Origin: Mycobacteriales bacterium
GTDB lineage: Bacteria; Actinomycetota; Actinomycetes; Mycobacteriales; SCTD01
DNA length: 64,000 bases
Reading direction: 5' to 3'
Assembly: GCA_030697205.1 (NCBI GenBank)
Contig: JAUYQP010000032.1
Coordinates: 1 to 64,000, forward strand
The translations under genes and the position numbers were made by a program. Under the pieces are notes generated by a model that saw only the letters and a list, made by a program, of their open reading frames with translations, had not been told where the DNA came from and did no database searches. Below are positions 48,948 through 58,987 of this stretch, piece after piece. Every line of letters starts with the position of its first letter. Within the stretch, counting starts at the first letter, position 1.

Positions 48948-49454
48948 GTGGACGAGCCCGCTGAGCAGGGGCCGCCCGGCTCACTGTGCGAGCTGAGCGT
49001 CGTCGGGGTCCGCGTCGAGCTCCCCAGCCAGCAGCCGATCGTGCTGCTCAAGGAGGTCGACGGCGACCGCTACCTGCCGATCTGGATCGGGGCGGTCGAG
49101 GCCACCGCGATCGCTTTCGCGCAGCAGGGCGTCGTCACGGCCCGACCGATGACCCACGACCTGCTGCGCGACCTGCTCGCCGCACTGGACAGCCCGCTGC
49201 GCACGGTGACCATCACCGAGCTGCGCGAGGGCGTGTTCTACGCCGAGCTCGCCTTCGACGGCGGGACCACGGTCAGCGCTCGCCCCTCCGACGCGATCGC
49301 GCTCGCGATGCGCACCGGAGCGGTCATCCGTGGTGAGGAGGCCGTGCTCGCCGAGGCGGGCATCGCGATCCCCGATGAGCAGGAGGACGAGGTGGAGAAG
49401 TTCCGCGAGTTCCTCGACACCATCACGCCTGAAGACTTCGAGCAGGGCTCCTAG
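48948..49454 (+). CDS. Bifunctional nuclease family protein (DUF151)
   Basis: A 168-residue protein of the BFN/DUF151 family (Rv1829 type). Sequence core: LCELSVVGVRVELPSQQPIVLLKEVDGDRYLPIWIGAVEATAIAF, RPMTHDLLRDLL and the conserved SARPSDAIALAMRTGAVI. Members have been reported to have RNase and DNase activity. GTG at 48948 follows CGAGGGAGGCCCC. TAGGGT at 48897-48902 is a possible -10. Confidence 0.93.
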   Translation: MDEPAEQGPPGSLCELSVVGVRVELPSQQPIVLLKEVDGDRYLPIWIGAVEATAIAFAQQGVVTARPMTHDLLRDLLAALDSPLRTVTITELREGVFYAELAFDGGTTVSARPSDAIALAMRTGAVIRGEEAVLAEAGIAIPDEQEDEVEKFREFLDTITPEDFEQGS

Positions 49455-49470
49455 CCCTCACCCTTGAGTA

Positions 49471-49544
49471 GAGGTCGAGAGTTGAGACACGTGCGACGAC
49501 ACGCCCCCGCGGTCGTTGCGCAGCACGGCGCACGTCCTTAGCGT
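49471..49544 (+). promoter_or_regulatory. Candidate promoter and operator of the second merR gene
   Basis: TTGCGC (49516-49521), a 17-bp spacer and TAGCGT (49539-49544) form a plausible promoter. Upstream, GAGGTCGAG at 49471-49479 is the complement of the CTCGACCTC element before garA and lies between TTGAGT and GTTGAG. Confidence 0.5.
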
Positions 49545-49612
49545 GCACTGCACACGCGGCGCGGGCTGACCCCCCGAGCGGCACCGGAGCACGGCGGCAC
49601 AGGAGGCACGCG

Positions 49613-50269
49613 GTGGTCGACGAGACCAGCGGGCACGGCAACGACGAGCAGCCGGGTGCTGACGTGGGCGCGCCGGCTGCACCGGCCAGCCCGCGTGCGA
49701 GCCTCAACCTCCAGGCGAGCCTGTTCGACGACCTGCCGCTCGAGGACCAGCCCGGTGGCGACCCCGAGGGCGTGGGCTACCGCGGCCCCACCGCGTGCAG
49801 CGCCGCGGGCATCACCTACCGCCAGCTCGACTACTGGGCCCGCACCGGCCTGGTGGAGCCCAGCGTGCGCGAGGCCTCCGGGTCGGGCACCCAGCGGCTC
49901 TACAGCTTCCGCGACATCCTGGTCCTCAAGGTCGTCAAGAAGCTGCTCGACGCGGGCGTCTCGCTGCAGAACATCCGCACCGCGATCTCGACGCTGCGCG
50001 ACCGCGGTGTCGAGGAGCTGGCGCAGATCACGCTGATGAGCGACGGCACGACCGTCTACGAGTGCACCAGCACCGATGAGGTCGTCGACCTGCTGCAGGG
50101 CGGTCAGGCCGTCTTCGCGATCGCCGTCGGTCGCCACGTCCGCGACGTCGAGGGCTCCCTCGCCCAGCTCCCGGGCGAGCGCGCCCGCGAGGCCGAGTCC
50201 GCTCCCGCGGACCAGGGCGAGCACGCCGACGAGCTCGCCTCGCGCCGCCGCCGCCGCACCGCCGGCTGA
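49613..50269 (+). CDS. MerR-family regulator (Rv1830 type)
   Basis: A 218-residue transcription factor. A disordered N-terminus contains the conserved LQASLFDDLPLEDQPGG, then YRGPTACSAAGITYRQLDYWARTGLVEPSVREASGSGTQRLYSFRDILVLKVVKKLLDAGVSLQNIRTAI, a complete MerR DNA-binding domain. A C-terminal dimerisation helix and charged tail follow. GTG at 49613 follows CAGGAGGCACGCG. It precedes the glycine riboswitch-gcvP unit, as in mycobacteria. Confidence 0.94.
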   Translation: MVDETSGHGNDEQPGADVGAPAAPASPRASLNLQASLFDDLPLEDQPGGDPEGVGYRGPTACSAAGITYRQLDYWARTGLVEPSVREASGSGTQRLYSFRDILVLKVVKKLLDAGVSLQNIRTAISTLRDRGVEELAQITLMSDGTTVYECTSTDEVVDLLQGGQAVFAIAVGRHVRDVEGSLAQLPGERAREAESAPADQGEHADELASRRRRRTAG

Positions 50270-50313
50270 GCTCGCGACCGCACGCCGCACCCCTCGCGGA
50301 CACGCCGACCGAC

Positions 50314-50329
50314 CCCGTCGTACGACGGG
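50314..50329. promoter_or_regulatory. CCCGTCGTACGACGGG palindrome upstream of gcvP
   Basis: A 16-bp perfect palindrome at the -35 distance from TAGGCT (50350-50355), the likely -10 of the riboswitch transcript. Same GTCGTACGAC core as upstream of ald. Candidate operator. Confidence 0.55.
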
Positions 50330-50374
50330 CTGGTGGGTCGGCGCGCTGGTAGGCTCGGCCTTGCCGACGACCCC

Positions 50375-50577
50375 ACGCGGGAGAGTCCCCGTGCACGCCA
50401 GTGCGGGGCGCCGAAGGAGCAAGTCCTCCCCGACAACCTCTCAGGCCCCGTGGACCGCGTGGGACAGGCGACTCTGGAAAGCGACCATCCCGGCCCGCCA
50501 CGGGCCGGGTGGTCCACCGACGGTGCAAGCCCGCAGGCTGGGTGAAGCTCTCAGGTCCCGTGACAGAGGGGGAGGGC
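50375..50577 (+). promoter_or_regulatory. Tandem glycine riboswitch
   Basis: Two consecutive glycine aptamers in the leader of gcvP. Aptamer 1 shows GCGGGAGAG, GGCGCCGAAGGAGCAA, AACCTCTCAGG and GGGACAGG with CGACTCTGGAAAG. Aptamer 2 shows CCACCGACGGTGCAA, GAAGCTCTCAGGT and GACAGAGGGGGAG. Binding of glycine to such elements normally switches on glycine cleavage genes, which fits the gene downstream. Confidence 0.95.
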
Positions 50578-50578
50578 C

Positions 50579-50604
50579 CGCCGAGCGCTGACCAGCGCTC
50601 GGCG
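50579..50604 (+). other. Expression-platform hairpin of the glycine riboswitch
   Basis: Perfect 11-bp stem, CGCCGAGCGCT with AGCGCTCGGCG around GACC, directly after aptamer 2 and 14 nt before the gcvP ribosome-binding site CTGGAGG. No T-run. It may be a factor-dependent or translational control element. Confidence 0.6.
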
Positions 50605-50629
50605 TCGCGCCGGTGCCTGGAGGCCCCCC

Positions 50630-53524
<2,895 letters not shown>

Positions 53525-53525
53525 C

Positions 53526-53611
53526 GCACCTGCTGGTGGGATAGGCATCCCGCTCACGACAGTGGCCCCACCCCGGACGGGGGAGGGGCCGTGGTCGCGT
53601 GCAGCAGGTGC
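53526..53611. terminator. Nested hairpin after gcvP
   Basis: Outer stem GCACCTGCTG (53526-53535) with CAGCAGGTGC (53602-53611). Inner GC stem GGCCCC (53564-53569) with GGGGCC (53585-53590) and paired CCCC/GGGG within. It lies between the convergent gcvP and DUF5999 genes and could terminate both. Confidence 0.6.
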
Positions 53612-53625
53612 AGGGGTCGGGAGCT

Positions 53626-53641
53626 CACGTCGTACGACGTG
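53626..53641. promoter_or_regulatory. CACGTCGTACGACGTG palindrome
   Basis: Third copy of the GTCGTACGAC core, extended to 16 bp, in the gap between gcvP and the DUF5999 stop codon. No promoter is evident beside it, unlike the other two copies. Confidence 0.5.
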
Positions 53642-53662
53642 GTGGTGCTCCCGGCGGGAGGC

Positions 53663-53923
53663 TCAGGCAGCGGTCGGGGAGCCGCAGGGCGACCAGACCC
53701 GGCAGGCCGGGCGGTGCGGCGCGACCGTGCTGCGGTCGGGCATCAGCTCGCCGGTGTCCTCGAAGAGCACGACGCCGTTGCACAGCAGGGACCAGCCCTG
53801 CTCCGGGTGGCTCGAGATGACGCGGGCGGCGTCGTGGTCGGCGGCGTGCGCTGAGGGACACCGTGGCTCGTGCGCGCACGCGGTGTCGAGCTCCTGGGGC
53901 AGTGGGCTGCTCGTGGGTGCCAT
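53663..53923 (-). CDS. DUF5999 family protein
   Basis: An 86-residue Cys-rich protein common in Streptomyces and relatives. Family core: CAHEPRCPSAHAADHDAARVISSHPEQGWSLLCNGVVLFEDTGELMPD, then APHRPACRVWSPCG. Five to six Cys and several His could bind metal, which is inference. ATG at 53923 with CAGGAG upstream. Divergent from pabB; the 172-bp gap should contain both promoters. Confidence 0.88.
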   Translation of the reverse strand: MAPTSSPLPQELDTACAHEPRCPSAHAADHDAARVISSHPEQGWSLLCNGVVLFEDTGELMPDRSTVAPHRPACRVWSPCGSPTAA

Positions 53924-54095
53924 GCTGGTGTGCTCCTGCGTCGAAGGCCTCGGGTCGGCCCCCGCGGGTAGCGGGTGCGCTCCGATGCGCTGCTCGTCTT
54001 GCGTCAACGACCCGCGGGTGGCGGAAGTGACGCAGATGACATTGTCTACCTCGGCGAGCCCGTCCGGGGCCTGAACTGCACGATCGGGGGAGACT

Positions 54096-55265
54096 GTGCC
54101 GACCGGCAGGGCCAGCGGCACCGACGAGCCGCCCGGCCGGCCCGCTGCCTGGCGCGGCCCGCTCGTCGAGGTGGACCGGCTCGAGTGGAGCGCGACCGGA
54201 ACGTCCACGGGGACCACCACGGGGCACCTCCGCGATCTGCTCGACGACTTCCTGTCCGCGCACGGTCTCGCGGGCGAGCCGGCAGCGCAGTCGTCTTCCG
54301 GACAGACCGCCGTCGCGCTGCTCCTCGGCGCCGACGGGTGCGCGGCCCTGGCCGGGATGCCCAAGGGAGCCGCCAGCCCGGTCGCCGTCCCCGACGTCGT
54401 GGCCGTCGCCCTGCGTCGGGCAGACCGGCCCGCGCACCCTGACACCCCTGCGCCGGCCGTGGGGGAGTGGGCGCTGTCGTGGACCGACGCCGAGCACGCG
54501 GCGGCCGTCGAGAAGGTGCGGGAGGCGATCGGGCGCGGGGACGTCTACCAGGCCAACGTCGTCGGTCACCGCAGCGCACCCAGCAGCGGCGACCCGCGCG
54601 CGGTCGCCCGTCGCGTCGCGACGATGGCAGGAGCCGGGGCCTACGCCGGGATGCTGTCCGGCGCGGGCTGGGCCGTGGGGTCGGCCTCGCCGGAGCAGTT
54701 GGTCCAGGTCACCGGTCGGCGCGTCACCACGGTCCCCGTCAAGGGCACCCGCGTCGAGCGCCCGGGCGCCCGCGAGGAGCTGCTCGTCAGCACCAAGGAC
54801 CGCGCCGAGCACGTCATGATCGTCGATCTCGAGCGCAACGACCTCGGGCGGGTCGCGGTCACCGGCTCGGTCACCGTCGAGCGGCTCTACGACGTGAGCA
54901 GGTGGGCGCACCTGTGGCACGCCGGGTCGACCGTCGCCGCCGAGCTCGCGGCCGGTGCGACCGCCCTCGACGTCCTGACGGCTCTCGCACCTGGCGGCTC
55001 GGTCACCGGCGCGCCCAAGCGGGCTGCCTGCGCGCTGCTGGCCGGCCTCGAGCCGGTGGGGCGCGGACCCTCGATGGGCGCCCTCGGTCTGCTCTACCCG
55101 GGGGGCTGCGACCTCGGGCTGACGATCCGCACGGTGGCGGTTGCCGACGGGCGCGCCCACGTCTGGGCAGGCGGCGGCATCACGTGGGGGAGCGACCCGC
55201 TCGCCGAGGTCGCGGAGGCCCACGCCAAGGCCGCCCCCGTCGTCGCGGCGCTGTCCGCGCCCTGA
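54096..55265 (+). CDS. pabB: Aminodeoxychorismate synthase component I (PabB-like)
   Basis: A 389-residue chorismate-utilising enzyme. Signature blocks: GRGDVYQANVVGHR, VPVKGTR (the Lys of PIKGT favours PabB over anthranilate synthase), LVSTKDRAEHVMIVDLERNDLGRVA, LAPGGSVTGAPKRAA and ITIRTV-like LTIRTVAVADG with GGGITWGSDP. Expected product is 4-amino-4-deoxychorismate for folate. The N-terminal Trp-binding-like domain is shortened. No glutaminase partner is adjacent. GTG at 54096 follows CGGGGGAGACT. Confidence 0.9.
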   Translation: MPTGRASGTDEPPGRPAAWRGPLVEVDRLEWSATGTSTGTTTGHLRDLLDDFLSAHGLAGEPAAQSSSGQTAVALLLGADGCAALAGMPKGAASPVAVPDVVAVALRRADRPAHPDTPAPAVGEWALSWTDAEHAAAVEKVREAIGRGDVYQANVVGHRSAPSSGDPRAVARRVATMAGAGAYAGMLSGAGWAVGSASPEQLVQVTGRRVTTVPVKGTRVERPGAREELLVSTKDRAEHVMIVDLERNDLGRVAVTGSVTVERLYDVSRWAHLWHAGSTVAAELAAGATALDVLTALAPGGSVTGAPKRAACALLAGLEPVGRGPSMGALGLLYPGGCDLGLTIRTVAVADGRAHVWAGGGITWGSDPLAEVAEAHAKAAPVVAALSAP

Positions 55266-55275
55266 CCCCGCGCGC

Positions 55276-55770
55276 TCAGGTGCGGCCCTCGGACTCCTGC
55301 GCGGCCGACAGCTGTGCGTCGGCCTGCGCGCTGCGCGTCATCCAGGTGGCGCGCAGCACCCGGTGCCCCGCGGCCTCGTAGGCGTCGCAGACGGCGAGGT
55401 CGTCGTCGACGACAAAGGCCACCACGCGGTCGCGCGCGGCCCGGGCGAGCCAGCGGGGCTTGCCGACCGCCGCCGGGCTGTGGTCGGAGTCGGAGCGCAT
55501 GTGCAGGGCGCCCTCGGGCAGGCCGTGACAGGCGAACCACGCCAGGGTGTCGGCCCGGCACCGCTCCGGGCGGCCGGTGACGTAGACGACCTCGCAGTCG
55601 CGCGCGGCCTCGGCAGCCAGGGCCAGGCCCTCGGACAGCGGCGGGTCGTCCACGGCGGCCTGGAAGAACGCGTCCCAGCGCTTGGGCCGGTGGTCGAGGT
55701 GGTGCAGGCGGTGTCGAACGTCGGCGAGCACACCGTCCACGTCGAAGACGGCCAGCGGTCGGGTGTCCAC
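55276..55770 (-). CDS. HAD-like phosphatase, small
   Basis: A 164-residue HAD protein. Motif I is LAVFDVDGVLADVRHRLHHLDHRPKRWDAFF, followed by motif II VVYVTGRPERCRADTLAW and a late VVDDDLAVCDAYEAAGHRVLRATW as motif IV. It resembles polynucleotide-kinase-3'-phosphatase-type or acid-phosphatase-like HADs acting on small substrates. GTG at 55770; Shine-Dalgarno is weak and the mRNA may be leaderless. Converges with pabB, 10 bp apart. Confidence 0.87.
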   Translation of the reverse strand: MDTRPLAVFDVDGVLADVRHRLHHLDHRPKRWDAFFQAAVDDPPLSEGLALAAEAARDCEVVYVTGRPERCRADTLAWFACHGLPEGALHMRSDSDHSPAAVGKPRWLARAARDRVVAFVVDDDLAVCDAYEAAGHRVLRATWMTRSAQADAQLSAAQESEGRT

Positions 55771-55854
55771 CCGTCGAGTCTGCCTGGTCCACGAGGCATG
55801 GCCCAGATCACCTGATGTACGGCGTTTCGATGTCCTGGTTTCACCCGATTGGCC

Positions 55855-56059
55855 TACACTTTCCTCAGTACCCAGCTCCACCGGACGGCCTCCCTCTTGC
55901 CCCTCGGCCACGGCCCACGACCCGTCCGTAGTCAGGTGGATCACCCACCTGGCCGCTCAAGTCCCTGCCCCCGATCTGCCGAGGCACCCTGTGGCGGGAC
56001 GTCCGCCTCGGGGACCGGTTGACCTGACCTGCCCCCGATGTCCGAGAGGTCCTCATCTC
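55855..56059 (+). promoter_or_regulatory. Promoter and structured leader of the CAP-domain gene
   Basis: TACACT at 55855-55860 in a locally AT-richer stretch is a likely -10, implying a leader of about 190 nt. The leader contains a CAGGTGG/CCACCTG hairpin (55933-55951), a CCGAGGC/GCCTCGG pairing across 55979-56010, and a 12-bp direct repeat CCTGCCCCCGAT at 55964 and 56028. No known riboswitch class was recognised. Confidence 0.45.
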
Positions 56060-56629
56060 GTGCGACTCGCTCAGCGCGCCAGCGTTCTCACCCTGACCGC
56101 CCTCGTGGCCGTGCCGCTCCTGGGCTCCGCCCCGGCGCTCGCCGCCGACGGCCCGGTCTTCAAGGTCCACGCCCTCGCTCCCGTCACCGCGACGACCACC
56201 TCCGTGGCCACTGCCCCCACGACGACGGTCGTGCGCGCCCAGGCGGTCACGTCGCTGTCGGCCGCGGACGTCTACGAGAACCGCCTGTTCCAGCTCACCA
56301 ACGCCGCCCGCACCTCCCGCGGCCTGCGCCCGCTCGTGAAGTCGGGCTGCGCGACCACCATCGCCGGCAACTACGCGCTGCGGCTCGCCCAGCTCGGCAA
56401 GCTCGTCCACAACAACATGTCGCGCGTTGCGGCGACCTGCGGCGCCAGCGGCGCGGGGGAGAACATCGCGTTCGGCAACGTCAGCGCCGACCAGATGTTC
56501 CAGATGTGGATGAACAGCTCCGGTCACCGCGCGAACATCCTGCGCCCCGACTACAAGAGCATGGGCATGGGCGCCTACAAGACGATGTCCGGGCGCTGGT
56601 ACGGCGTTCAGAACTTCCTACGCGCCTAG
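56060..56629 (+). CDS. Secreted CAP/SCP-domain protein
   Basis: A 189-residue exported protein. Signal peptide at residues 1-30 (VLTLTALVAVPLLGSAPALA, cleavage after ALA). After a Thr-rich linker comes the CAP fold: FQLTNAARTSRGLRPLVKSGC, LGKLVHNNM, GENIAFGN and MWMNSSGHRANILRPDYKSMGMG, which carries the conserved His and Glu pattern. CAP domains in bacteria are secreted and often cell-wall linked; activity unknown. GTG at 56060 with GAGAGG ten bases upstream. Confidence 0.9.
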   Translation: MRLAQRASVLTLTALVAVPLLGSAPALAADGPVFKVHALAPVTATTTSVATAPTTTVVRAQAVTSLSAADVYENRLFQLTNAARTSRGLRPLVKSGCATTIAGNYALRLAQLGKLVHNNMSRVAATCGASGAGENIAFGNVSADQMFQMWMNSSGHRANILRPDYKSMGMGAYKTMSGRWYGVQNFLRA

Positions 56630-56761
56630 CGGTCCGGGCCGCGGGGGGTAGTCACCACGGCCACCCGAGAACCACCCGGTCGGGTAGTGCGCCGAACCGC
56701 TCCGGCGGCCGATCATCGTGATGGTCGCGATCTGCTCGCGGCCGTCATGGATGGAGGCCAC

Positions 56762-57025
56762 GTGCGCATCACGGACATCGCGCTGTCGACCCCGGTCACG
56801 GGTGCCCGCCCTGCGGCGGCGCGCCGCGCTGGTGAGGGCGCAGGCGCCGCGCCGGTCGTCCGACCCGGTCCCACGGAGCGGGGCGCGTCCGCCGACGAGG
56901 TCGCGGAGATCGCGCTGCAGAAGGCCGCTGCCTTCGCGGCCGCGGCCCGCACCGTGGCCGCGCAGAACGAGCTCGCGTCGGCGTCGGCGTCCCAGGAGCG
57001 GCTCACCGAGGCGCTCGTCCCCTAG
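56762..57025 (+). CDS. Hypothetical protein
   Basis: An 87-residue Ala-rich protein with no recognised family. GTG at 56762 has GGAGG five bases upstream, and third codon positions are strongly G/C. The second half is one amphipathic helix (ADEVAEIALQKAAAFAAAARTVAAQNEL). It lies between the CAP gene and a mannosyltransferase pseudogene, on the left side of the dif-like site. Confidence 0.6.
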   Translation: MRITDIALSTPVTGARPAAARRAGEGAGAAPVVRPGPTERGASADEVAEIALQKAAAFAAAARTVAAQNELASASASQERLTEALVP

Positions 57026-57084
57026 CCGCCCGGGCGGCCAGGCGTCGCTCCGCAGGCGGGGCTGCGCACACGGGCCGCCCCTGG

Positions 57085-57590
57085 GTGGGCGTCGTGCCCG
57101 CCCGCCCGCGCACGATCGCGGCGCACGCGCTCGTCTCTTGCCGACGGGCACGGCGGCTACGACCTCGCGATCTACCGCGGGGCGCTGCGCTCCTGGCTCG
57201 ACGGGGGAGTGCTCTACGACTACGCCCACCCCTGCGACTCGCGGCAGCTCGGCTTCACCTACCCGCCGTTCGGCGCGCTGGTGCTCGCGCCCCGATCAGC
57301 TGGATCCATCACCTGTGGTGGGTGATCCCGGCCGTCGCGGGCCTGCTGCACCCCGCACCCGTCGAGCCCTGTTCGCGGCAGGGTGCCTGGTCGCGGTGTT
57401 CGCCTCGTCGCTGCCGGATCTCGCCCGCGTGCCGCTCGGTGAGCATCGGTCGTCGGTCTGGACGGTGCTGGGCGAGAGCGCCCTGTGCCTGGCGCTGCTG
57501 GCCGTGCTCATGCTGCTCCCGTACCGAGCGGCCACGGGTTCCGGGCAGGCCCGGAAGGGGCCAGTGGCGCTCCCGACCCGTGCGATCTGA
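57085..57590 (+). pseudogene. Broken GT87/DUF2029 mannosyltransferase
   Basis: Three pieces of a membrane glycosyltransferase of the DUF2029/PimE-like family occur in three different frames. Piece 1 (about 57149-57290): GYDLAIYRGALRSWLDGG then LGFTYPPFGALVLAP, the family N-terminal motif. Piece 2 (about 57295-57360): ISWIHHLWWVIPAVAGLL, normally about 250 residues further on. Piece 3 (about 57365-57590): VWTVLGESALCLALLAVLMLLP, the C-terminal helix. So most of the middle is deleted and two frameshifts separate the parts. The TGA ends inside the dif-like site. Confidence 0.8.
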
Positions 57591-57612
57591 CATAATGTCG
57601 ATTATCGGCGCA
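57585..57612. other. dif: dif-type XerC/XerD recombination site
   Basis: 28 bp with an 11-6-11 layout: left arm ATCTGACATAA (57585-57595), centre TGTCGA (57596-57601), right arm TTATCGGCGCA (57602-57612). Read on the other strand it follows the published actinobacterial dif consensus (CCGATAAT, two variable bases, ACATTATGTCA). It has the inner GACATAA/TTATCG pairing of dif arms. Gene direction reverses here, and by synteny it lies between the gcvP region and the rbpA-ppm1 region, which matches the location I recall for dif in M. tuberculosis. Confidence 0.85.
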
Positions 57613-57744
57613 GTATGTGAGCCAGGGGAGTCGGCCGAGCGGGGCGCTGTCCCGGTGCCACTCTCTCGCCACCTCACGACGGCGCCTTGCAGCACTGCAC
57701 GCACCTAGCGTGCACTGTCCATGCGGACGGGGTCGCCCTTCCGG

Positions 57745-57779
57745 TGCAGCAGTGCACGCGGACCGCGTGCACTGCTGCA
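57745..57779. repeat. 35-bp perfect palindrome next to dif
   Basis: Arms TGCAGCAGTGCACGCGG (57745-57761) and the complement (57763-57779) around a single A. It is preceded by a smaller dyad TGCACGC/GCGTGCA at 57696-57714. It could terminate the NlpC/P60 gene that ends at 57813 on the minus strand. The stretch between 57613 and 57812 shows no gene. Confidence 0.8.
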
Positions 57780-57812
57780 AGCGGCGCGGCAGGTGGTTGC
57801 CGCTGCAGACGG

Positions 57813-58874
57813 TCAGCGACGAGGGCTCGAACTCGCGGCGGGCTTGGCGGCGGGCTTGGCTGGGGCCGTCGTGACCACCGGTGGGCGCACCAGGCGCACG
57901 GTGGGGCTGGCGAAGACGCGCCGCACGACCACGCGGCCGAGGACCTTGGAGCTGTCGACCATGTAGCCGTGTCCGAGGTAGATCCCGACGTGCTCCGCGG
58001 GTGCGCCGTAGACGACGAGGTCACCGACGCGGGCGTCGGGCAGAGCCACCGGGCGCGAGGCCGCGACCAGAGCGCGGCGGTCGGCGGGCAGGACGCCACC
58101 CCCGGCGTGCCGCCACGCGACCCGGACCAGCTCGACATCGGTCCACGCGGTCGACCCGAGCACCGAGCGGGCGTTGGCCGCGGCCTTGGTCATGACGGCG
58201 CTCGACTGCACCTTCTGCACGCCAGGCAGGCCCTTGAGGGGTACGACGGGAGCCGGCACGGCGGCGGGGCGGTTGACGGTCGACGTGCTGGTCCCGCTGG
58301 TGGGACGAGTCGCGGCCGGTGTTGGCGCGGCAGTCGGCGACGGGGCGGTCGGCGATGTCGTGCCGGCGCTCAGGGGCGTCGGCGTCCAGGGCTTCACGGG
58401 GACCATGCCGTCGCGCGGGACGCGGCCGTAGCGCACGATGCCGGTGGTCCAGATCGCCCGCTCGACGACGCCCTTGCGGCTCGAGGAGGCGTCGACCATC
58501 CGGCCGCCGCCGATGGCGAGGCCGACGTGGCTGACGGGCTGGCCGTAGAAGACGAGGTCGCCGGGGTGGAGCTGCTCGGCAGGGATCGGCACCGCCCAGC
58601 GCTGCTGGTCGCGCGAGACCCGGGGCATGCCCGTGACTCCCCCGACCTCGCCCCACAGGAACGACGTGAGACCTGAGCAGTCCCACAGGTCGGGCCCCTC
58701 GGCCCCGAGCTCGTAGCGGTCACCGACCTGCTGCTTGGCGATCTGCACGATGGCCGGGACCGGGTCCGTGGTCGCCGGTCCCGCGCTCAGCCCCGCGGTC
58801 GTCCCGGCGGCGAGTCCGGCGCACAGCGCCAGCGCGGTGAGCGCGCGGGCGCGCAGGGACCGGACGGAGGGCAC
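57813..58874 (-). CDS. Exported NlpC/P60 protein with a second, inactive NlpC domain
   Basis: A 353-residue secreted protein. Signal peptide at residues 1-32. The first NlpC/P60 domain (about 40-165) has the nucleophile Cys66 in WDCSGLTSFLW and His116 in VSHVGLAI, so it should cleave peptidoglycan peptides. A Thr/Pro/Ser linker leads to a second copy (about 235-335), where the Cys position reads WTDVELVRVAWRHAG while EHVGIYLG remains. Therefore the second domain is probably a binding module. GTG at 58874 follows CTGGAGCTGCT. Confidence 0.9.
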   Translation of the reverse strand: MPSVRSLRARALTALALCAGLAAGTTAGLSAGPATTDPVPAIVQIAKQQVGDRYELGAEGPDLWDCSGLTSFLWGEVGGVTGMPRVSRDQQRWAVPIPAEQLHPGDLVFYGQPVSHVGLAIGGGRMVDASSSRKGVVERAIWTTGIVRYGRVPRDGMVPVKPWTPTPLSAGTTSPTAPSPTAAPTPAATRPTSGTSTSTVNRPAAVPAPVVPLKGLPGVQKVQSSAVMTKAAANARSVLGSTAWTDVELVRVAWRHAGGGVLPADRRALVAASRPVALPDARVGDLVVYGAPAEHVGIYLGHGYMVDSSKVLGRVVVRRVFASPTVRLVRPPVVTTAPAKPAAKPAASSSPRR

Positions 58875-58987
58875 AGCAGCTCCAGTGGGACGGGTGTGAC
58901 GGCTGATGCTGGTGTGTCGGCGGGTTTCCGGCAATACCTGAGCCCGCGACGTCCACATCGTCCCGGTGTGGGGAGCCGACCCCGGGT

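Noticed and set aside
55933-56040. c-di-AMP (ydaO) riboswitch before the CAP gene
   Set aside because: The hairpins are present, but the conserved ydaO core motifs could not be found by eye.
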